From assembly GCA_025357975.1 (NCBI GenBank), contig JANYKY010000211.1, positions 1 to 8,671 on the forward strand: a stretch of 8,671 nucleotides of DNA, read 5' to 3'. Source of the DNA: Gemmatimonadaceae bacterium. GTDB lineage: Bacteria > Gemmatimonadota > Gemmatimonadetes > Gemmatimonadales > Gemmatimonadaceae. Shown piece by piece: positions 6,163 through 8,671 of this stretch; the stretch's first letter is position 1, and each line of letters starts with the position of its first letter. The position numbers and the translations under genes were made by a program. A model generated the notes under the pieces. The model was given only the letters and a program-made list of their open reading frames with translations, searched no databases and was not told the origin of the DNA.

Positions 6163-8444
6163 CTGGTGTGAGGCGTGGTCAGCGAATCGAGCGCTCTTGT
6201 CGAATCATTCCTGCCCCGGCTTGTATCTGAGGGAATGCGTCGAGGTGTCGGCGAAGCGCCCGGAATCACACGCTGGCCGCCTGAAGTCTGTGGTGGCGAA
6301 TATCTCGGCGGTGCGGGGTAACCCGGAGCGGCTCCGAGCGAATCGTAGCCCGGCTGATAGCCAGTGTGCTTATTGCACTCCTGCGTCGGCTCGGTTCCTG
6401 GAATAAAAACTTCGGTGCTGATCACTTCGCGCGGACAATATGGCGTCTGCAACAATCCAGTCGTCAAATCGATCTCTCGCGTGACGATCGACTGGGGGCG
6501 TGGCCAATCCGGAGGCGCCGGTTTTCTGCGATATACCTCGGTCATGAATTGGGTCCAAGCCGGAGCGGCAAGCCTGCCGCCCTGCGCATCGTTCATGATT
6601 TTCCGTGGCTTATCGAACCCAATCCAGACACCAGCGAGGAGATCGGCCGTGTATCCGATGAACCACACATTCGTCCCGTCATTTGTCGTTCCAGTCTTGC
6701 CACCTGCTGGCAAATGAAAGCCAGCCCCCCACACAGCTCCTTCGGCCGTACCCCTCCTGATCACGTCCTTCATCATGTCAACCATGATCCACGCTTCCTC
6801 CGGCGACAGCACCTGCGTGCGTGTAGGTGTCTGCTGCCACAACACTTCCTGGCGTGCATTCTCGACACGTAGGATCGCATTGGGAGCTGGACGAATGCCC
6901 TGATTTGCGAATACCGAATACGCGGCGATCATTTCCATCGGTATGACGTCAGCAGCCCCGATAAAGATCGACGGATACGGCGGAATCGGAGTTGTAATTC
7001 CGAAATTCCTCGCTTCGTTGATCACGGTCTGTTCGCCCAGCTCCATACCGACGCGGATTGCAACAATGTTGCGCGATTCATACAGTCCGCGCCGCATCGG
7101 CATCATGCCGAGAAATTTCCCATCGAAGTTTTTCGGTTGCCATGGGGTGCCAGTCCCTTGCTCGACAACAATCGGAGAGTCGTTGACGATGTAGGATGGC
7201 GGCCGACCATTTTGCACAGCGGAGGAATACACGATTGGCTTGAACGACGAGCCCGGCTGCCTAAGCGCCTGTGTCGCGCGGTTGAACTTCGAGTCATAGA
7301 AGTCACGGCCGCCGACCATCGCTCGTATGGCGCCGTTTCTTGGATCCATCGCCACGAACGCGCCCTGCAGGTACGGCGAATTTTCTCCAGGCTCGTTTCC
7401 GGCGAGGCTTCGCGCTATGTAGTGCTCGTATGATTCTGATGTGAATTTGCCGAACCGACCGGTTTCGATTCGCTTCAACTGCAGCTCCATCGCCCGTTCG
7501 GCCGTCAGCTGCATGTCGAGATCGAGCGTCGTGTAGACCTTCAGGCCCTGTTCATAAAGCTGTCGGCCGAATTGCTGATCGAGCTGCTCTCTGATCCATT
7601 CGACAAAGTACGGAGCGGTGTCGCCCGCTTCTGTCTTGCTTGCGAGCTGAAGCGGAAATGCCTCAGCTCCTCTTGCCTCGACGTCACTGATGGCGCCATT
7701 GCGGCGCATCAGCTCGATGACGGTATTGCGGCGTTGAATTGCGCGATCGGGATGCTTGCGCGGGTTGTATCTCTCCGGCGCTTTGGGCAGCGCGGCGAGC
7801 GTTGCAGCCTCGGCGATATTGAGATCGCGAACTGATTTGCCGAAGTAGCGCTGCGATGCAGTCTCGACGCCGTAGGCGCCGTTACCTAGTGAGATCTGGT
7901 TCAGGTAGAGCTCGAGAATTTTCTTCTTGTCGAATTTCGTTTCGATCTCGCGCGCGACCTTTCCTTCGCGAATTTTTCGAACGAGAGTCTTCTCCCGAGT
8001 GATGCTCTCGGGAAAAACATTTCGAGCGAGCTGCATCGTTATTGTCGAGAATCCTTCGTCGAAGTGTCTGGCTACTACATCCTTTGCCAGGGCTCCGAAG
8101 ATGCGCTGCCAGTCGATGCCGGCGTGGCTGTAGAAGCGCTTGTCTTCCGTAATGACAAATGCCTGCTGCACTGTAAGCGGAATCTCTTCCAGCTTTACCA
8201 GGGTGCGCCGCTCATTGCCGAGCTCGGCGATAAAGCGCCCGTCGGCTGCGTAGATTTTCGAGGTCTGGCGCGGCGTGTAGTCGTTGAGCGATTCGACGGG
8301 AGGGCACTTTCCACCGCGGCACACAAGTGCCCAGGCGCCGTACGCGACCCCGAGACCACTGGCGATACCGAACGTGAGAATCAGTGCCAGGACTCTGACG
8401 AGAGTCGGATGTCTGCGACGAAATGAGTCCGAGCGCTTTGCCAT
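6159..8444 (-). CDS. mrcA: Bifunctional class A penicillin-binding protein (PBP1A type)
   Basis: Inner-membrane peptidoglycan synthase of 761 residues that polymerises lipid II and cross-links the stem peptides. After a basic cytoplasmic start there is one membrane helix (about 17-40). The GT51 transglycosylase domain follows: ITEDKRFYSHAGID (98-111, catalytic E100), GFSTITMQLARN (131-142), RKIREGKVAREIE (156-168), ILELYLNQISLGNGAYG (176-192). The transpeptidase domain has SSFK (399-402, acyl-serine S399), SRN (457-459) and KTGT (583-586). Only about 115 residues separate the two domains, so the OB-fold insert of E. coli PBP1A is absent and the layout is compact. After the transpeptidase comes a Cys-containing segment (C670, C690) and a Pro/Ser/Arg-rich, probably disordered tail (about 700-761). 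The start is fixed: an in-frame TAG lies 12 bp upstream at 8457-8459. It is the first gene of the minus-strand block and divergent from tyrS. The symbol reflects type, not proven orthology. Confidence 0.96.
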   Translation of the reverse strand: MAKRSDSFRRRHPTLVRVLALILTFGIASGLGVAYGAWALVCRGGKCPPVESLNDYTPRQTSKIYAADGRFIAELGNERRTLVKLEEIPLTVQQAFVITEDKRFYSHAGIDWQRIFGALAKDVVARHFDEGFSTITMQLARNVFPESITREKTLVRKIREGKVAREIETKFDKKKILELYLNQISLGNGAYGVETASQRYFGKSVRDLNIAEAATLAALPKAPERYNPRKHPDRAIQRRNTVIELMRRNGAISDVEARGAEAFPLQLASKTEAGDTAPYFVEWIREQLDQQFGRQLYEQGLKVYTTLDLDMQLTAERAMELQLKRIETGRFGKFTSESYEHYIARSLAGNEPGENSPYLQGAFVAMDPRNGAIRAMVGGRDFYDSKFNRATQALRQPGSSFKPIVYSSAVQNGRPPSYIVNDSPIVVEQGTGTPWQPKNFDGKFLGMMPMRRGLYESRNIVAIRVGMELGEQTVINEARNFGITTPIPPYPSIFIGAADVIPMEMIAAYSVFANQGIRPAPNAILRVENARQEVLWQQTPTRTQVLSPEEAWIMVDMMKDVIRRGTAEGAVWGAGFHLPAGGKTGTTNDGTNVWFIGYTADLLAGVWIGFDKPRKIMNDAQGGRLAAPAWTQFMTEVYRRKPAPPDWPRPQSIVTREIDLTTGLLQTPYCPREVISTEVFIPGTEPTQECNKHTGYQPGYDSLGAAPGYPAPPRYSPPQTSGGQRVIPGASPTPRRIPSDTSRGRNDSTRALDSLTTPHTR

Positions 8445-8504
8445 TCGGGCTATAAGCTAATGTCCGTACCGTGACACCGCCTCAGTGGCTCTCTATTTTG
8501 GAGA
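8445..8504. promoter_or_regulatory. Divergent spacer between the PBP gene and tyrS
   Basis: This 60 bp spacer must carry, or lie next to, the promoters of both divergent genes unless these start inside the coding regions. On the plus strand TATAAG at 8451-8456 is a 5/6 match to a -10 box, but no -35 match sits 16-18 bases upstream; the nearest TTGCCA (8438-8443) is too close. I see no convincing pair on the minus strand. The PBP start has no clear Shine-Dalgarno sequence. Confidence 0.35.
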
Positions 8505-8671
8505 ATGACTGAACCGACGCCTCTACTCGACGAGCTCGCCTGGCGCGGGCTGCTCCATCAGAACACAGATGGACTGGCGGAATCGCTTGCGCGCGGAACC
8601 TTGTCTGCTTACTGCGGATTCGACCCGACCGCATCGAGCCTGCACGTCGGAAACCTGATTCCGGTCATGGG
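8505..8671 (+). CDS. tyrS: Tyrosyl-tRNA synthetase, N-terminal fragment
   Basis: First 55 residues of a class I aminoacyl-tRNA synthetase that charges tRNA-Tyr; the rest runs off the right edge. The reading frame, too short to stand out by length, gives LLDELAWRGLLHQNTD (7-22), then the tyrosine-pocket segment AYCGFDPTASSLHVGNLIP (35-53). HVGN (47-50) takes the place of the class I HIGH signature, a form I recall in many bacterial TyrS proteins. The start is ATG at 8505; the in-frame TGA at 8472-8474 with no ATG, GTG or TTG between excludes a longer form. The GGAG at 8500-8503 is only one base from the ATG, unusually close for a Shine-Dalgarno site. TrpS is unlikely given the CGFDPTASSLH context. 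Confidence 0.93.
   Translation, partial: MTEPTPLLDELAWRGLLHQNTDGLAESLARGTLSAYCGFDPTASSLHVGNLIPVM

Overview
The window looks like an ordinary, gene-dense stretch of chromosome from a GC-rich, Gram-negative (diderm) bacterium. The evidence for this is an outer-membrane beta-barrel protein with a C-terminal Phe, a sigma-54 activator and a class A penicillin-binding protein. The mix of genes, the HNH protein subtype and the Pro/Ser-rich PBP tail resemble Gemmatimonadota, but that placement is a family-resemblance inference and no marker gene here proves it. I see no tRNA, rRNA, CRISPR array, insertion sequence, attachment site or phage gene.

Plus-strand block (1-3032). The 3' part of an NtrX-like sigma-54-dependent response regulator, cut by the window edge, is followed without a gap by an Omp85/D15-type outer-membrane beta-barrel protein (GTGA overlap). 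Three bases later comes a secreted protein resembling DUF4390. The three are probably one transcription unit concerned with the cell envelope.

Minus-strand block (8444 down to 2999). A bifunctional class A penicillin-binding protein (PBP1A type) overlaps by 4 bp with an amidohydrolase of the nucleoside-deaminase type. After a 169-173 bp spacer come branched-chain amino-acid aminotransferase IlvE and, 55 bp later, an HNH endonuclease-family protein with a TTG start. The 3' end of the HNH gene overlaps the 3' end of the DUF4390-like gene by 34 bp, so the two blocks converge tail to tail.

Right edge (8505-8671, plus). The N-terminus of tyrosyl-tRNA synthetase, divergent from the PBP gene across a 60 bp spacer.

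No new biological system is evident. The items most worth a second look are the unresolved substrate of the amidohydrolase that is translationally coupled to the PBP, the regulator/beta-barrel/DUF4390-like unit, and the replaced loop-6 arginine in the beta-barrel protein.
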